Positions 35,497-44,362 of a stretch of DNA of 64,000 nucleotides are shown here, piece by piece. The stretch is taken from the NCBI GenBank assembly GCA_023953835.1, contig JAMLJB010000001.1:2453501-2517500 (forward strand), given 5' to 3'. The DNA comes from Rhizobiaceae bacterium. Its GTDB lineage: Bacteria > Pseudomonadota > Alphaproteobacteria > Rhizobiales > Rhizobiaceae. Numbering within the stretch: position 1 is the stretch's first letter; each line of letters begins with the position of its first letter. The notes under the pieces are model-generated. The model was not told where the DNA came from. It ran no database searches and was given only the letters and a program-made list of their open reading frames with translations. The translations under genes and the position numbers were made by a program.

Positions 35497-36417
35497 ATGG
35501 CTGAACGGAAAATTGACCTGGCATGGATGCGCATATTCGTGGAAGCCGTCCGCCGCGGCAGCTTTTCGGCGGCCGCTGCCGAGCTGGGCCTGACGCAGCC
35601 CGCCGTCAGCTATCAGATCCGGCGGCTTGAGGAACAGGTCGGGCACACCTTGCTGCTTCGCCGCAGGCAGGGGGTCGAACTGACGCCGCAAGGGAGGCGG
35701 CTCTTCGAGATCGTCAGCCGGTCGGTCGGGGAGATCGATGAACTGATGCGGGAGTATCATGCGTCGGTCAGACGGCCTGTATTGAGGCTGCGCACCGACT
35801 ATGCCTTTTCGACCTTCTGGCTCATGCCTCGCATGTCATCCTTCCGCGCGCACCATCCCGGCATCGACATCCAGATCGTCGCCACGCAGCGTTTCGATGC
35901 GGAGGAAATGGAGCCGGCGGACGTTGCGATCGCTTTCGGCGCGCAGAATGATTTTGGGGCAGGCGCCGTCAATCTCCTGCCGGAAAATGTGGTTCCGGTC
36001 TGTACACCGGACTATCTCGACCGCAATCCCCAACTGCGCGAACCGCGAAGCCTTGCCGCTTCGCGACTCATTCATCTAGACGCGGCGAGTCCCAGCCCCT
36101 GGTTCGACTGGGATACCTATCTCGCTCAATCGGGCGTGTCGCGCCCGCCGGGCGGCCATGGCGATCTCCGCTTCAATACGTACAACCTCGTGGTGCAGGC
36201 GGCCATCGAGCATCAGGGCGTGGCCATCGGCTGGATCGGGCTGATCGACAGCCTGTTGCGCGCGGGCGTGCTCGTGCCCGTGGCTGCTGCGGCCTTCGCG
36301 CCGGATCGCGGCTATTTTCTGGTGCGGCCACGCCTTCCCGAAAGCGATGGCGAGAAACTTGTCGACTGGCTCCTGAGCCAGACCGGGACCATGGATGGGG
36401 ACGTCACAATGCCATGA
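35497..36417 (+). CDS. LysR family regulator, choline-sulfate utilisation type
   Basis: This 306-residue LysR-type regulator has an N-terminal winged helix (about 5-65, with FVEAVRRGSFSAAAAELGLTQ) and a periplasmic-binding-protein-like effector domain (about 90-295). It diverges from betC across 100 bases that contain a dyad, so it most likely controls betC-choX in response to choline or choline sulfate. Effector identity is inferred from position alone. Confidence 0.9.
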   Translation: MAERKIDLAWMRIFVEAVRRGSFSAAAAELGLTQPAVSYQIRRLEEQVGHTLLLRRRQGVELTPQGRRLFEIVSRSVGEIDELMREYHASVRRPVLRLRTDYAFSTFWLMPRMSSFRAHHPGIDIQIVATQRFDAEEMEPADVAIAFGAQNDFGAGAVNLLPENVVPVCTPDYLDRNPQLREPRSLAASRLIHLDAASPSPWFDWDTYLAQSGVSRPPGGHGDLRFNTYNLVVQAAIEHQGVAIGWIGLIDSLLRAGVLVPVAAAAFAPDRGYFLVRPRLPESDGEKLVDWLLSQTGTMDGDVTMP

Positions 36418-36609
36418 GCGGCCCGCGGGACCTTCCGCCGCGCCGTCGACGGTCGTGCCACGCAATCTCCGACGCGATTGACGATCTCGCGGAGCCATTT
36501 CCATTATGTGAAATCACGACTTTGCTGTCGAACGAAATCTGTGCGTCCGAGGTCTTGTAAGCCAGTTCAACTCTTTCCACAGCATAACCCGCAATGCGTT
36601 GACAGCGTT

Positions 36610-36924
36610 ATGGTTAACGCGCGAAATTACTCAGAGTATCTCCCAATAGGCAGCGGTCGAGTGTCGCGTGATCTTATAGATCAACTGCAGGAAAACGGAC
36701 GCGTTGCTGTTGAAACGGCAGCGGTGGTCACGAAATTGCTTTCGGCCTCCCTGCTCAATCAGGCGCATCGGGAACGGTTCCGTTCGGCGGTAACCCTGCG
36801 CCACGGCGAAATCCTGGAACTGAAGGGTCGCGCGGCGCAATTGGAAGGCGATCCCGACCTCAATCGCGTCATTTTGCGGCTTGAAGCGCTGTGGGATCAG
36901 ATTGCCGAACGGATGGTCGAATAG
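36610..36924 (+). CDS. Conserved-looking hypothetical protein
   Basis: This predicted 104-residue protein is charged and helical, with no signal peptide or membrane segment. Its second half (VTLRHGEILELKGRAAQLEGDPDLNRVILRLE) reads as amphipathic helix. ATG 36610 is chosen; the frame is open upstream but that part looks non-coding, and no good Shine-Dalgarno was seen. It converges with the aldolase gene 15 bases away. I do not recognise the family. The 190 bases before it show nothing clear. Confidence 0.5.
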   Translation: MVNARNYSEYLPIGSGRVSRDLIDQLQENGRVAVETAAVVTKLLSASLLNQAHRERFRSAVTLRHGEILELKGRAAQLEGDPDLNRVILRLEALWDQIAERMVE

Positions 36925-36939
36925 GGCGCTCTGCGCCGC

Positions 36940-37593
36940 TCAGCCCTTGAGCGCCGAAGCCTCGCGGGCCAATGCCTCGATCTCGGCCCAGCGGCCTTCC
37001 TTCACCATATCGTCCGGCGCGACCCATGAGCCGCCGACGCATACGACATTGGGCAGCTTCAGATAGTCGCACGCATTCTTCGCGGAAATGCCGCCGGTCG
37101 GGCAGAAGATCACTTCGGCCAGCGGCGAGGCGAGTGCTTTCAGGAACGCGGCGCCTCCGGCCTGCTCGGCAGGAAAGAACTTGAGGAAATCAAGACCCGC
37201 ATCGAGCGCGCCCATGATCTCGCCCGGCGTAATGGCGCCGGGCAGCAGGGGCACCTCGCTCCCCGCCGATTCCGCCAGCAGCGCGGGCGTGACGCCGGGG
37301 CTCACGATGAATTTCGAGCCGGCCTTTTCGGCAGCCTCGAACTGCACGGGATTGAGAATTGTTCCAGCGCCGACAATGGCTTCCGGCACTTCGGCGGCGG
37401 CGCGGCGAATGGCTTCGAGCGCGTGCGGCGTGCGTAGCGTTATCTCGATTGCGGGCAGACCGCCGCGTGCCAGCGCCCGCGCAAGCGGCACTGCGTGCGA
37501 CGCGTCCTCGATCTTCAGGACGGGGATGACCGGTTGTCCGCCAAGCAGTGTGAGCAGGGCTTTTGTCTTGCTGTTCACGGTGCCGATCCCCAT
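36940..37593 (-). CDS. eda: KDPG/KHG aldolase
   Basis: This 217-residue aldolase splits 2-keto-3-deoxy-6-phosphogluconate into pyruvate and glyceraldehyde-3-phosphate in the Entner-Doudoroff pathway. Conserved parts are [14 protein letters not shown] with the catalytic Glu, [16 protein letters not shown], the Schiff-base lysine in [11 protein letters not shown], and FCPTGGI. Start at ATG 37593 gives the family length; GTG 37578 is an alternative. It follows the muramidase gene by 25 bases on the same strand, an unexpected pairing. No edd or zwf is nearby. Confidence 0.95.
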   Translation of the reverse strand: MGIGTVNSKTKALLTLLGGQPVIPVLKIEDASHAVPLARALARGGLPAIEITLRTPHALEAIRRAAAEVPEAIVGAGTILNPVQFEAAEKAGSKFIVSPGVTPALLAESAGSEVPLLPGAITPGEIMGALDAGLDFLKFFPAEQAGGAAFLKALASPLAEVIFCPTGGISAKNACDYLKLPNVVCVGGSWVAPDDMVKEGRWAEIEALAREASALKG

Positions 37594-37618
37594 TGATTCA
37601 ACCGATTTAGCCGCTCTA

Positions 37619-38524
37619 TCAGAGCGGGTTGGCGCTGTCCATGTCGGCTGTCCGCGCGCGGAAGCCATGCATCCACATTAACGGATCCGAGAAAGAAAAA
37701 AGGGATTTCTGCTCCAGCTTCGGCATTATTTTCAGGTGGGAGAAGGTATCCGCGCCAGCGATACCGTCCACGCCTATTCCGGCCTTGCGTTGAAATGCGC
37801 GCAAGGCGGTTTCGGTCGCAAGACCGAACCGTCCATCCGCATCAAGCGGAAAACCGGCCTTTGCAAGTGCTTGCTGCAATTTGACGACAGACTCGCCGCT
37901 TGCGCCGCGCTTCAGCGGACCGGCCAGCGTCAAGCCGCTATCGCGCGCATAGCGCCGATAGGCGGCGGCCATCTTCGTGTGATAGCCGTTGCGCCGGTAG
38001 GCCGGCCCATTGTAGCGGTGCGCGAACGCTTCCCAGTCATGGTCTTTGAGCACTTCGCGCAGCCCGTTGGCGACGATGAATCGCAACATCAGACGGGCCT
38101 GCCCCGCCGCGCCGGAGCGCGCCTCGGAAACCAGCGCATCGACCGAGCCATATCCGAGCCACTCCCAGTGAACGCCCATCACCTGGCCAAGTCCCCAGGA
38201 CGTGGACTGCATGGCGGCCTGGCGGTCGATCATCGCAGCGCGGTTGAGCAGTTTCCAGCGGCCCTCCTGCGTGCGCGGGTTTGCCACGCCGCCCACCCTC
38301 GATGAGGCGAGCCCCGCGTTCATGGCGATGGTTCTTTTGTCTTTCGGCAGCAGCCTGTTGAAATAGTGGCCCTCGAACCGGATCAATGGCTCGTCCCGGC
38401 CCTCGACGCGCGCAAATGGCTGCCCGCCGGATTCCACATCCGAGACCGCGAGCAGCGCCGCCGGTTCGAGTCCTTCCGCGCGTGCGGCGGCGGCGATTTC
38501 ATTCTTGGTCGATTCGGAAAACAT
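37619..38524 (-). CDS. N-acetylmuramidase-type (DUF3380) hydrolase with PG-binding domain
   Basis: This 301-residue protein has a phage-endolysin-like N-acetylmuramidase domain (about 5-190) with the putative catalytic Glu in [11 protein letters not shown] and conserved [11 protein letters not shown] and [19 protein letters not shown]-terminal peptidoglycan-binding domain follows (about 205-275, with [15 protein letters not shown]). No signal peptide is present, so it would need a holin, special secretion or cell lysis. ATG 38524 has GGAG six bases upstream. No other phage genes are near, so it looks domesticated. It precedes eda by 25 bases. Confidence 0.85.
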   Translation of the reverse strand: MFSESTKNEIAAAARAEGLEPAALLAVSDVESGGQPFARVEGRDEPLIRFEGHYFNRLLPKDKRTIAMNAGLASSRVGGVANPRTQEGRWKLLNRAAMIDRQAAMQSTSWGLGQVMGVHWEWLGYGSVDALVSEARSGAAGQARLMLRFIVANGLREVLKDHDWEAFAHRYNGPAYRRNGYHTKMAAAYRRYARDSGLTLAGPLKRGASGESVVKLQQALAKAGFPLDADGRFGLATETALRAFQRKAGIGVDGIAGADTFSHLKIMPKLEQKSLFSFSDPLMWMHGFRARTADMDSANPL

Positions 38525-38651
38525 CGGGGCTCCATTCGGTTCAGGCCTGCCGGATATTGCGGCCATTCTGAAACAGGTGGACAAATTCCTGCGTCATTTC
38601 TTCGCCGCCCTGCATCTTGCGGCTGTCGCATTCAAGGCGTAGCGACGGCGC

Positions 38652-39569
38652 ATGAGTAACGAAACGCAAGGCATGAAGGTCGCCGCTCTCTACCTGTTCA
38701 CGCGGCTGTCCGATCCGGCGGCGCTGCGGCAGCCGCTGGCCACGTTTTGCTGCGCGCGCGGAATCAAGGGAACGCTGTTGCTCGCCGGGGAGGGCATCAA
38801 CGGCACCGTTGCTGGAACGGCGCGGGCGATCGACGAATTGCTGGCGTATCTCAAAGCCATGCCCGAATTTGCCGGGCTCGAAGCCAAGTTCAGCGACGCT
38901 TCGGAGATGCCGTTCCATCGCATGAAGGTGCGGCTGAAGAAGGAGATCGTGACCATGGGCGTTCCCGGTCTCGACCCGACCGACGCGGGAACCTATGTCG
39001 CACCCGCTGATTGGAATGCGCTGATTTCGGACCCGGAGACGATGGTGATCGACACGCGCAACGCCTATGAAGTCGCGCTTGGCACGTTCCGCAACGCTGT
39101 CGATCCCGGCACCGCGAGCTTCACAGAATTTCCCGCCTGGGTGGACCGCCACCACAACGCGCTCGCCGGGCGCAAGGTCGCCATGTTCTGCACGGGCGGC
39201 ATCCGGTGCGAAAAGGCGACGGCCTATCTGAAATCGGTCGGGCTGCCCAATGTCTACCACCTCAAGGGCGGCATTCTGAAATATCTGGAAGAGGTGCCCG
39301 AGACCCAGAGCCTGTGGGACGGCGAGTGCTTCGTTTTCGATGAGCGCGTTTCAGTCGGTCACGGGCTTGAGGTGGGCGATGCCGAGCTTTGCCGGGCCTG
39401 CCGTCATCCGCTCACTGCGCAAGAGCGCAGCTCTCCGCACTATGTGGAAGGCGTCTCCTGTCCGCATTGCGCAGAGCAGCGCAGCGAGGCGGATCGCGCC
39501 CGCTATGCAGAGCGCCACAGGCAGGTGGAACTCGCCGGGCGGCGCGGCAGGAAGCATATCGGCTCCTGA
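38652..39569 (+). CDS. trhO: tRNA uridine(34) hydroxylase, rhodanese family
   Basis: This 305-residue protein (YceA/UPF0176) performs prephenate-independent hydroxylation of U34 in tRNAs. The N-terminal acylphosphatase-like domain (about 10-100) includes [13 protein letters not shown] rhodanese domain (about 125-220) carries the active cysteine C180 in [12 protein letters not shown]. The C-terminal part has two CxxC pairs (LCRAC and CPHC), as in the family. It diverges from the muramidase gene and is followed by a TerB-like gene on the same strand. Confidence 0.93.
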   Translation: MSNETQGMKVAALYLFTRLSDPAALRQPLATFCCARGIKGTLLLAGEGINGTVAGTARAIDELLAYLKAMPEFAGLEAKFSDASEMPFHRMKVRLKKEIVTMGVPGLDPTDAGTYVAPADWNALISDPETMVIDTRNAYEVALGTFRNAVDPGTASFTEFPAWVDRHHNALAGRKVAMFCTGGIRCEKATAYLKSVGLPNVYHLKGGILKYLEEVPETQSLWDGECFVFDERVSVGHGLEVGDAELCRACRHPLTAQERSSPHYVEGVSCPHCAEQRSEADRARYAERHRQVELAGRRGRKHIGS

Positions 39570-39656
39570 GCGGTAAAAAGATCGGCACCGCATTGCAATG
39601 GGGGCAGCCTCTTCCTAGGTTCGGCGCAATATTCAATCCCGCTGCGGAGGCCAACT

Positions 39657-40412
39657 ATGTTCGATCCCAAGAAGCTTCTAGACGATCTGTTGGGTTCGAA
39701 CGTACCAGGCACCACCGGAACGGTGCGCGACCAGGCGGACAAGGCCGTTCAGATGGCAAAGGACAATCCGCTGGCGGCGGGCGCGCTTGCCGCCGTGCTG
39801 CTGGGCACCGGGGCAGGCCGCAAGATCACCGGCAGCGTCATCAAGCTCGGCGGATTGGCCGCGATCGGCGGCCTCGCCTACAAGGCGTACCAGAACTATC
39901 AGGCTGGGCAGCAGCCGGGAGCCGAAACCGCCGCGAAGGAGCCGGAGCTTCTGCCGCCACCCAGCGAAACGCCCTTTCATCCCTCGCAGGCTCCGCAGGG
40001 CGAGTCCGAATTTGCGCTGACACTGGTCCGCGCCATGATCTGCGCCGCAAAGGCCGACGGTCATATTGACGAGGAAGAACGCCAGAAGATTCTTGGACGT
40101 GTCGGGCTGGCGGGAATCGACGGCGATGCTGAAGCTTTTCTGCAGAAGGAACTTTCCAGTCCGCTTGATCTCGACCAACTGGTCGGCGAGGCAAAGACCG
40201 AGGCGCAGCGCGTCGAACTCTATACCGCCTCGCGCCTGGCAATAAATGCCGACACGCGCGCCGAACGCGGCTATCTCGACCTGCTGGCGGGCCGTCTCAA
40301 CCTGCCCGACAGCCTGATCGACCATATCGAGGCGACCATCGAGGGTGCCACAGCGCCGGTCGAAGCGAGTGCGGGTGCCGCACCCGCCGATGCGCGCAAA
40401 TCGCCCTGGTAA
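39657..40412 (+). CDS. TerB-like / DUF533 protein
   Basis: This 251-residue protein has a Gly/Ala-rich hydrophobic stretch (about 40-80, ALAAVLLGTGAGRK and LGGLAAIGGLAYKAY) and a C-terminal TerB-like helical domain (about 115-235) with AMICAAKADGHIDEEERQKI. TerB-like domains bind metal through acidic residues and occur in membrane-stress systems; DUF533 proteins have no firm function. It starts 87 bases after trhO. No other tellurite-resistance genes are adjacent. Confidence 0.82.
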   Translation: MFDPKKLLDDLLGSNVPGTTGTVRDQADKAVQMAKDNPLAAGALAAVLLGTGAGRKITGSVIKLGGLAAIGGLAYKAYQNYQAGQQPGAETAAKEPELLPPPSETPFHPSQAPQGESEFALTLVRAMICAAKADGHIDEEERQKILGRVGLAGIDGDAEAFLQKELSSPLDLDQLVGEAKTEAQRVELYTASRLAINADTRAERGYLDLLAGRLNLPDSLIDHIEATIEGATAPVEASAGAAPADARKSPW

Positions 40413-40425
40413 GGCGGCGGCGCAC

Positions 40426-41175
40426 ATGTCCAAGGTAGCGGTTGTCACCGGAGCAGGCTCGGGCATTGGCAAGGCGGTTGCAACAGCCTTCCTGCATGCC
40501 GGTTGGAATACTGTATTGATCGGGCGGCGGAAGGAAAAACTCGACCTCGCCATCGCCGAGGCGACGCCGCGCGATGCCGAAGCGCTTGCCGTTGCGTGCG
40601 ATGTCGGCAGGGCCGGGGAGGTGGATGCGGCGTTTGCAGAGGCGGCGCAGCGCTTCGGGCGCATCGATCTTCTGTTCAACAATGCGGGCATGGGGTCGAA
40701 GCCCATGCTGATCGATGAGATTCCAGTCGAAGTCTGGCAGGAGGTGCTGAACGTCAACCTGACCGGCGCGTTTCTCTGCGCCCGCGCCGCGTTTCGCCAG
40801 ATGCGGGCGCAGCAGCCGCAGGGCGGGCGCATCATCAACAACGGTTCGATTTCCGCCTATGCGCCCCGTCCGGGTTCGGTCCCGTACACGACGACCAAGC
40901 ACGCGATCACCGGCCTGACGCGGACGCTTGCACTCGATGGACGGCCATTCGGCATCGCCTGCGGCCAGATAGACATCGGCAATGCTTCTACCGACATGAC
41001 GCACCGCATGGCGACCGGCGTGCCGCAGGCAAACGGCACAGTCGCGCCCGAACCCGTCATGGACGTGCAACGCGTTGCGGAAGCCGTGCTCTACATGGCT
41101 GGCATGCCGCTCGACAGCAATGTGCTGTTCCAGACCATCATGGCGACCAATATGCCGTTCGTCGGCAGGGGCTAG
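40426..41175 (+). CDS. SDR family oxidoreductase
   Basis: This 249-residue short-chain dehydrogenase has the cofactor motif TGAGSGIGKA (8-17), the structural NNAG motif (LLFNNAG), and the active-site YxxxK in VPYTTTKHAITG with the serine in NGSIS. The R/K pattern after the second strand (GRRKEK) suggests NADP(H). Start at ATG 40426, 14 bases after the TerB-like gene. Substrate is unknown. Its TAG stop overlaps the stop of the convergent aminotransferase gene in a CTAG. Confidence 0.92.
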   Translation: MSKVAVVTGAGSGIGKAVATAFLHAGWNTVLIGRRKEKLDLAIAEATPRDAEALAVACDVGRAGEVDAAFAEAAQRFGRIDLLFNNAGMGSKPMLIDEIPVEVWQEVLNVNLTGAFLCARAAFRQMRAQQPQGGRIINNGSISAYAPRPGSVPYTTTKHAITGLTRTLALDGRPFGIACGQIDIGNASTDMTHRMATGVPQANGTVAPEPVMDVQRVAEAVLYMAGMPLDSNVLFQTIMATNMPFVGRG

Positions 41176-42362
41176 TTCAACTTCGACAAGAAATCCGCGA
41201 TCCTGTCGATGGCGCGCAGGATGTTCTCTTCCGAGTTCGCGTAGGAAAGCCGGATATAGCCTTCGCCGAGCACGCCGAAATCCGGCCCGCCGATCAGCGC
41301 CACGCCTGCCTCTTCGAGAAGCGCAGAGGCCAGCGGCTTGGCCTTGCGTCCTGTGCGGCTGATGTTCGGGAAGGCGTAGAACGCTCCCTTCGGCGTGACG
41401 CAGGAGACACCCGGCAGGCCGTTCAACCCTTCGACCACGATCTTGCGGCGGTTGTCGAACGCTCGCATCATTTTTTCGACATCGTCCTGCGGCCCGTCGA
41501 TGGCCGCGATGCCCGCATATTGAGACGGCGCGTTGACACACGACCAGCAATTGACCGCCAGCTTGCGCGCCTTGTCATAGAGGTGAGCGCCCTTGTCGCC
41601 GTTCGGCCAGATCGACCAGCCCATGCGCCAGCCGGTCATCGCCCATGTCTTGGACCAGCCGTTCAGCACGATCAGCCGGTCGCGTATTTCCGGGAATTGC
41701 AGCAGGGAAGTATGCTCTTCCCCGTCATAGGTCATCACGTCATAGATTTCGTCGGAGAGAATGGCCACATCCGGGTGCTTTTCCAAACCCTTCACGAGCT
41801 TTTCGATCTCGGCGCGCGGCGTCACGCCGCCGGTCGGGTTCGCCGGGGAATTGAGGATCAGCAGGCGTGTCTGCGGCGTAATCAGCGAAAGTGTTTCCTT
41901 CGCCGAGAAGGCAAAGCCGTTCTCCTCGCGGATCGGAACCGGCACGGGCCGCGCTCCGGTGAACTCGATCATGGAGCGATAGATCGGAAAGCCGGGGTCG
42001 GGATACAGGATATCCGTTCCCGGTTCCCCGAACATGACGATCGCCGCATACATGGTCGGCTTGCCGCCCGGCAGGATCATCACATTCTCGGGCGAGACCT
42101 CGATGCCGGTGGTCGTCAGCGTGCGTCGCACCACCGCCTCGCGCGTCGCCAAAAGCCCGTTCGCGGGCGTGTAGCCGTGATGGCCGTCGCGCAACGCCTT
42201 GATCGCCGCCTCAACAATGTGCTGCGGCGTGCGGAAATCGGGCTGGCCGATGCCAAGATTGATGATGTCCTTGCCGGCATGGGCAAGCGCGGTGGCGCGC
42301 GCGAGCACGGCAAAGGCGTTTTCCTCGCCCAAACGGTCGAAAGCCGGTACGGTTTGGATCAT
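41172..42362 (-). CDS. PLP-dependent aminotransferase, class I/II
   Basis: This 396-residue fold-type I aminotransferase resembles the aspartate/aromatic group (AspC Ib-like). It has INLGIGQPDFRTP, the cofactor-binding SPANPTGG, SDEIYDVMTYDG, and the PLP lysine in NGWSKTWAMTGWRMGW. The substrate-carboxylate arginine is in YIRLSYANSEE. ATG 42362 is preferred; ATG 42398 is twelve codons longer. The exact amino acid is not evident. The gene diverges from the GNAT gene and shares its last bases with the SDR gene. Confidence 0.92.
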   Translation of the reverse strand: MIQTVPAFDRLGEENAFAVLARATALAHAGKDIINLGIGQPDFRTPQHIVEAAIKALRDGHHGYTPANGLLATREAVVRRTLTTTGIEVSPENVMILPGGKPTMYAAIVMFGEPGTDILYPDPGFPIYRSMIEFTGARPVPVPIREENGFAFSAKETLSLITPQTRLLILNSPANPTGGVTPRAEIEKLVKGLEKHPDVAILSDEIYDVMTYDGEEHTSLLQFPEIRDRLIVLNGWSKTWAMTGWRMGWSIWPNGDKGAHLYDKARKLAVNCWSCVNAPSQYAGIAAIDGPQDDVEKMMRAFDNRRKIVVEGLNGLPGVSCVTPKGAFYAFPNISRTGRKAKPLASALLEEAGVALIGGPDFGVLGEGYIRLSYANSEENILRAIDRIADFLSKLN

Positions 42363-42444
42363 TCTCTTGGTCCAGGCTGGTGCTTCTTGAAACCGCATCG
42401 TTTTGGAAGGGTCCAGCGCCACTGTCAAATCATATGGAGCCGGG

Positions 42445-43131
42445 GTGACCGAAGATCTGAAGAATTGGACGCCGCGTCGGCGTCCCGAGCGCAAGGCGCT
42501 GGAGGGCTGGTATGTGCGGCTGGAGCCGCTTTCGGCTGAACGTCACGGCGACGGGCTCTACGAGGCCGCAACGGTCGGCGATGCCGACGAGCGTTTCCGT
42601 TGGCTCGGCGAGTACACGCCCGAAAGCCGCGCGGATTTCGAGCCGTGGCTGGAGAAGGCCGAAGCCAGCGAGGACCCGCTCTACTTCGCGGTGATCGACA
42701 AGGCGGCGGGCAAGGTGGCGGGGCGGCAGACCTTCCTGCGCATCGATACGGCCAACGGCGCCATCGAGATCGGCCATATCCATTGGGGTCCGCTGATGCA
42801 GCGCAAGCCTGCCGCGACCGAAGCGCACTACCTGTTCATGCGCCATATCTTCGACGATCTCGGCTATCGCCGCTGGGAATGGAAGTGCAACAACCGCAAC
42901 GAACCGTCGAAGCGCGCCGCGCTTCGCTTCGGCTTCAAGCCGGAGGGCGTTTTTCGTCAGGCAATGGTCATCAAGGGGGAAAACCGCGATACGGCATGGT
43001 TTTCGATCATCGACAAGGAATGGCCCGGGCTGAAAAAAGCGTATGATGGCTGGCTCGATCCGGCCAATTTTGATAGCGATGGCAGACAGAAGCGCCGGCT
43101 GGAGGAATTTCGCAGCGATTTCGGTGCATGA
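42445..43131 (+). CDS. GNAT family N-acetyltransferase
   Basis: This 228-residue protein resembles RimJ/RimL-like GNAT enzymes. The acetyl-CoA region includes IEIGHIHWGPLMQRKPAATEA, and WEWKCNNRNEPSKRAALRFGF is typical of the fold's end. The start is GTG 42445, with GGAG five bases upstream, rather than ATG 42403 which lacks a ribosome site. The acceptor is unknown. The CDF gene starts 29 bases later on the same strand. Confidence 0.88.
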   Translation: MTEDLKNWTPRRRPERKALEGWYVRLEPLSAERHGDGLYEAATVGDADERFRWLGEYTPESRADFEPWLEKAEASEDPLYFAVIDKAAGKVAGRQTFLRIDTANGAIEIGHIHWGPLMQRKPAATEAHYLFMRHIFDDLGYRRWEWKCNNRNEPSKRAALRFGFKPEGVFRQAMVIKGENRDTAWFSIIDKEWPGLKKAYDGWLDPANFDSDGRQKRRLEEFRSDFGA

Positions 43132-43160
43132 GGCCGTTGTCGGCCTCCCGGAGCAGATGA

Positions 43161-44141
43161 ATGGCCCATTCCCACGCGCATGATCACGGCCCCCATGGCC
43201 ATGGCCACGATGCGGGATCGACGGACAAGAGCCGCGTGCTGATCGCCGCGCTGCTCACGGGCGGCTTCATGTTTGTCGAGGCGGCCGGCGGATGGCTCAC
43301 GGGGTCACTGGCTCTGCTCGCCGATGCGGGCCACATGCTCACCGATTCCATTGCGCTCTGGCTGGCCTGGTACGCCTTTCACCTTGCCGGGAAACCCGCC
43401 ACCATGCGCCACACCTACGGGCTGGGCCGGGTCAAGACGCTGGTTGCCTTCGTCAACGGCCTGACGATCTTCGTCGTGGCGGTCTGGATCGTCTATGAGG
43501 CCTACCATCGCTTCATGAACCCCGGTCCGGTTCTTGGCGGGCCGATGATGCTGGTCGCAGTGCTCGGCCTGATGGCCAATATTGCGGGCTTTTACGTCCT
43601 GCATGGCGGCGACCGCGAGAATCTCAACATGCGGGGCGCAATCCTGCATGTGCTGGGTGACATGCTGGGTTCTGTCGCGGCAATTGTCGCGGCGCTCGTG
43701 ATTATCTGGACTGGCTGGACGCCGATCGATCCGATCCTGTCGGTGCTGGTCGCCGTGCTGATCCTGTCGACGGCATGGTCGTTGATGAAGGACGCGGCCC
43801 AGGTGCTGCTCGAGGGCGCCCCCCGCTCCATGGATCGCGACGGCATCGCGGCCGATCTGGTGGCGAACGTGAAGGGAGTGCGCGGTGTCCATCACATGCA
43901 TCTGTGGTCGCTGGACGGCTCGCGCCATATCGCCACCCTGCATGCCTGCCTCGACGACGGCGCGGAGCCTTTCACCGTGATCCGGTCGATCAAAAAGCGG
44001 CTCGCGGAAGAACATGGGATCGACCACGCCACCGTCGAGCCCGAATCTGAACAGTGCGCCGATCACGGACGCCACGATCATACAGACCACGATCATGGCG
44101 CGCATGCCGGTCACGCGCACGGCTCCAGCCTGCTGCATTGA
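43161..44141 (+). CDS. Cation diffusion facilitator, probable zinc exporter
   Basis: This 326-residue CDF protein exports divalent metal by proton antiport. About six membrane segments lie between residues 25 and 215. Metal site A is formed by LLADAGHMLTDS and LHVLGDMLGS, giving the HDHD pattern usual for Zn/Cd. Both ends are histidine-rich (MAHSHAHDHGPHGHGHD and the last 30 residues). The cytoplasmic domain carries HHMHLWSLDGSRH. GGAG precedes the ATG. It begins a cluster of metal exporters. Confidence 0.94.
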   Translation: MAHSHAHDHGPHGHGHDAGSTDKSRVLIAALLTGGFMFVEAAGGWLTGSLALLADAGHMLTDSIALWLAWYAFHLAGKPATMRHTYGLGRVKTLVAFVNGLTIFVVAVWIVYEAYHRFMNPGPVLGGPMMLVAVLGLMANIAGFYVLHGGDRENLNMRGAILHVLGDMLGSVAAIVAALVIIWTGWTPIDPILSVLVAVLILSTAWSLMKDAAQVLLEGAPRSMDRDGIAADLVANVKGVRGVHHMHLWSLDGSRHIATLHACLDDGAEPFTVIRSIKKRLAEEHGIDHATVEPESEQCADHGRHDHTDHDHGAHAGHAHGSSLLH

Positions 44142-44155
44142 AAGGGATTGTCCCG

Positions 44156-44353
44156 ATGGACAGAGAAACGCGCAACGCCGCGATTGCCGCCGCCTGCATC
44201 ATGGCCGCGTTCGGCCTCACGGCGTTCTACATGCCCAACATCATGCTGGCCGTGGGTTCATACTCGACCGCGGTTGCAGGCGCATTTGCGGTCGCCTTCG
44301 TCGCGGCCTTCTTCGTGCTGTTCTGGCTTCGCGGCAAGAGCCGCGGCGGATGA
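44156..44353 (+). CDS. Small two-segment membrane protein
   Basis: This 65-residue protein has two hydrophobic segments (about 8-29 and 33-57) and a basic end GKSRGG. It starts at ATG 44156, 14 bases after the CDF gene, and converges with the NicO gene nine bases away. I do not recognise the family; linkage suggests a role with the CDF exporter, but that is inference. Confidence 0.65.
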   Translation: MDRETRNAAIAAACIMAAFGLTAFYMPNIMLAVGSYSTAVAGAFAVAFVAAFFVLFWLRGKSRGG

Positions 44354-44362
44354 GGGGTAAAT

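Noticed and set aside
36940..38524. Prophage remnant because of the endolysin-like muramidase
   Set aside because: No integrase, capsid, tail or attachment repeats lie nearby and the neighbours are housekeeping genes.
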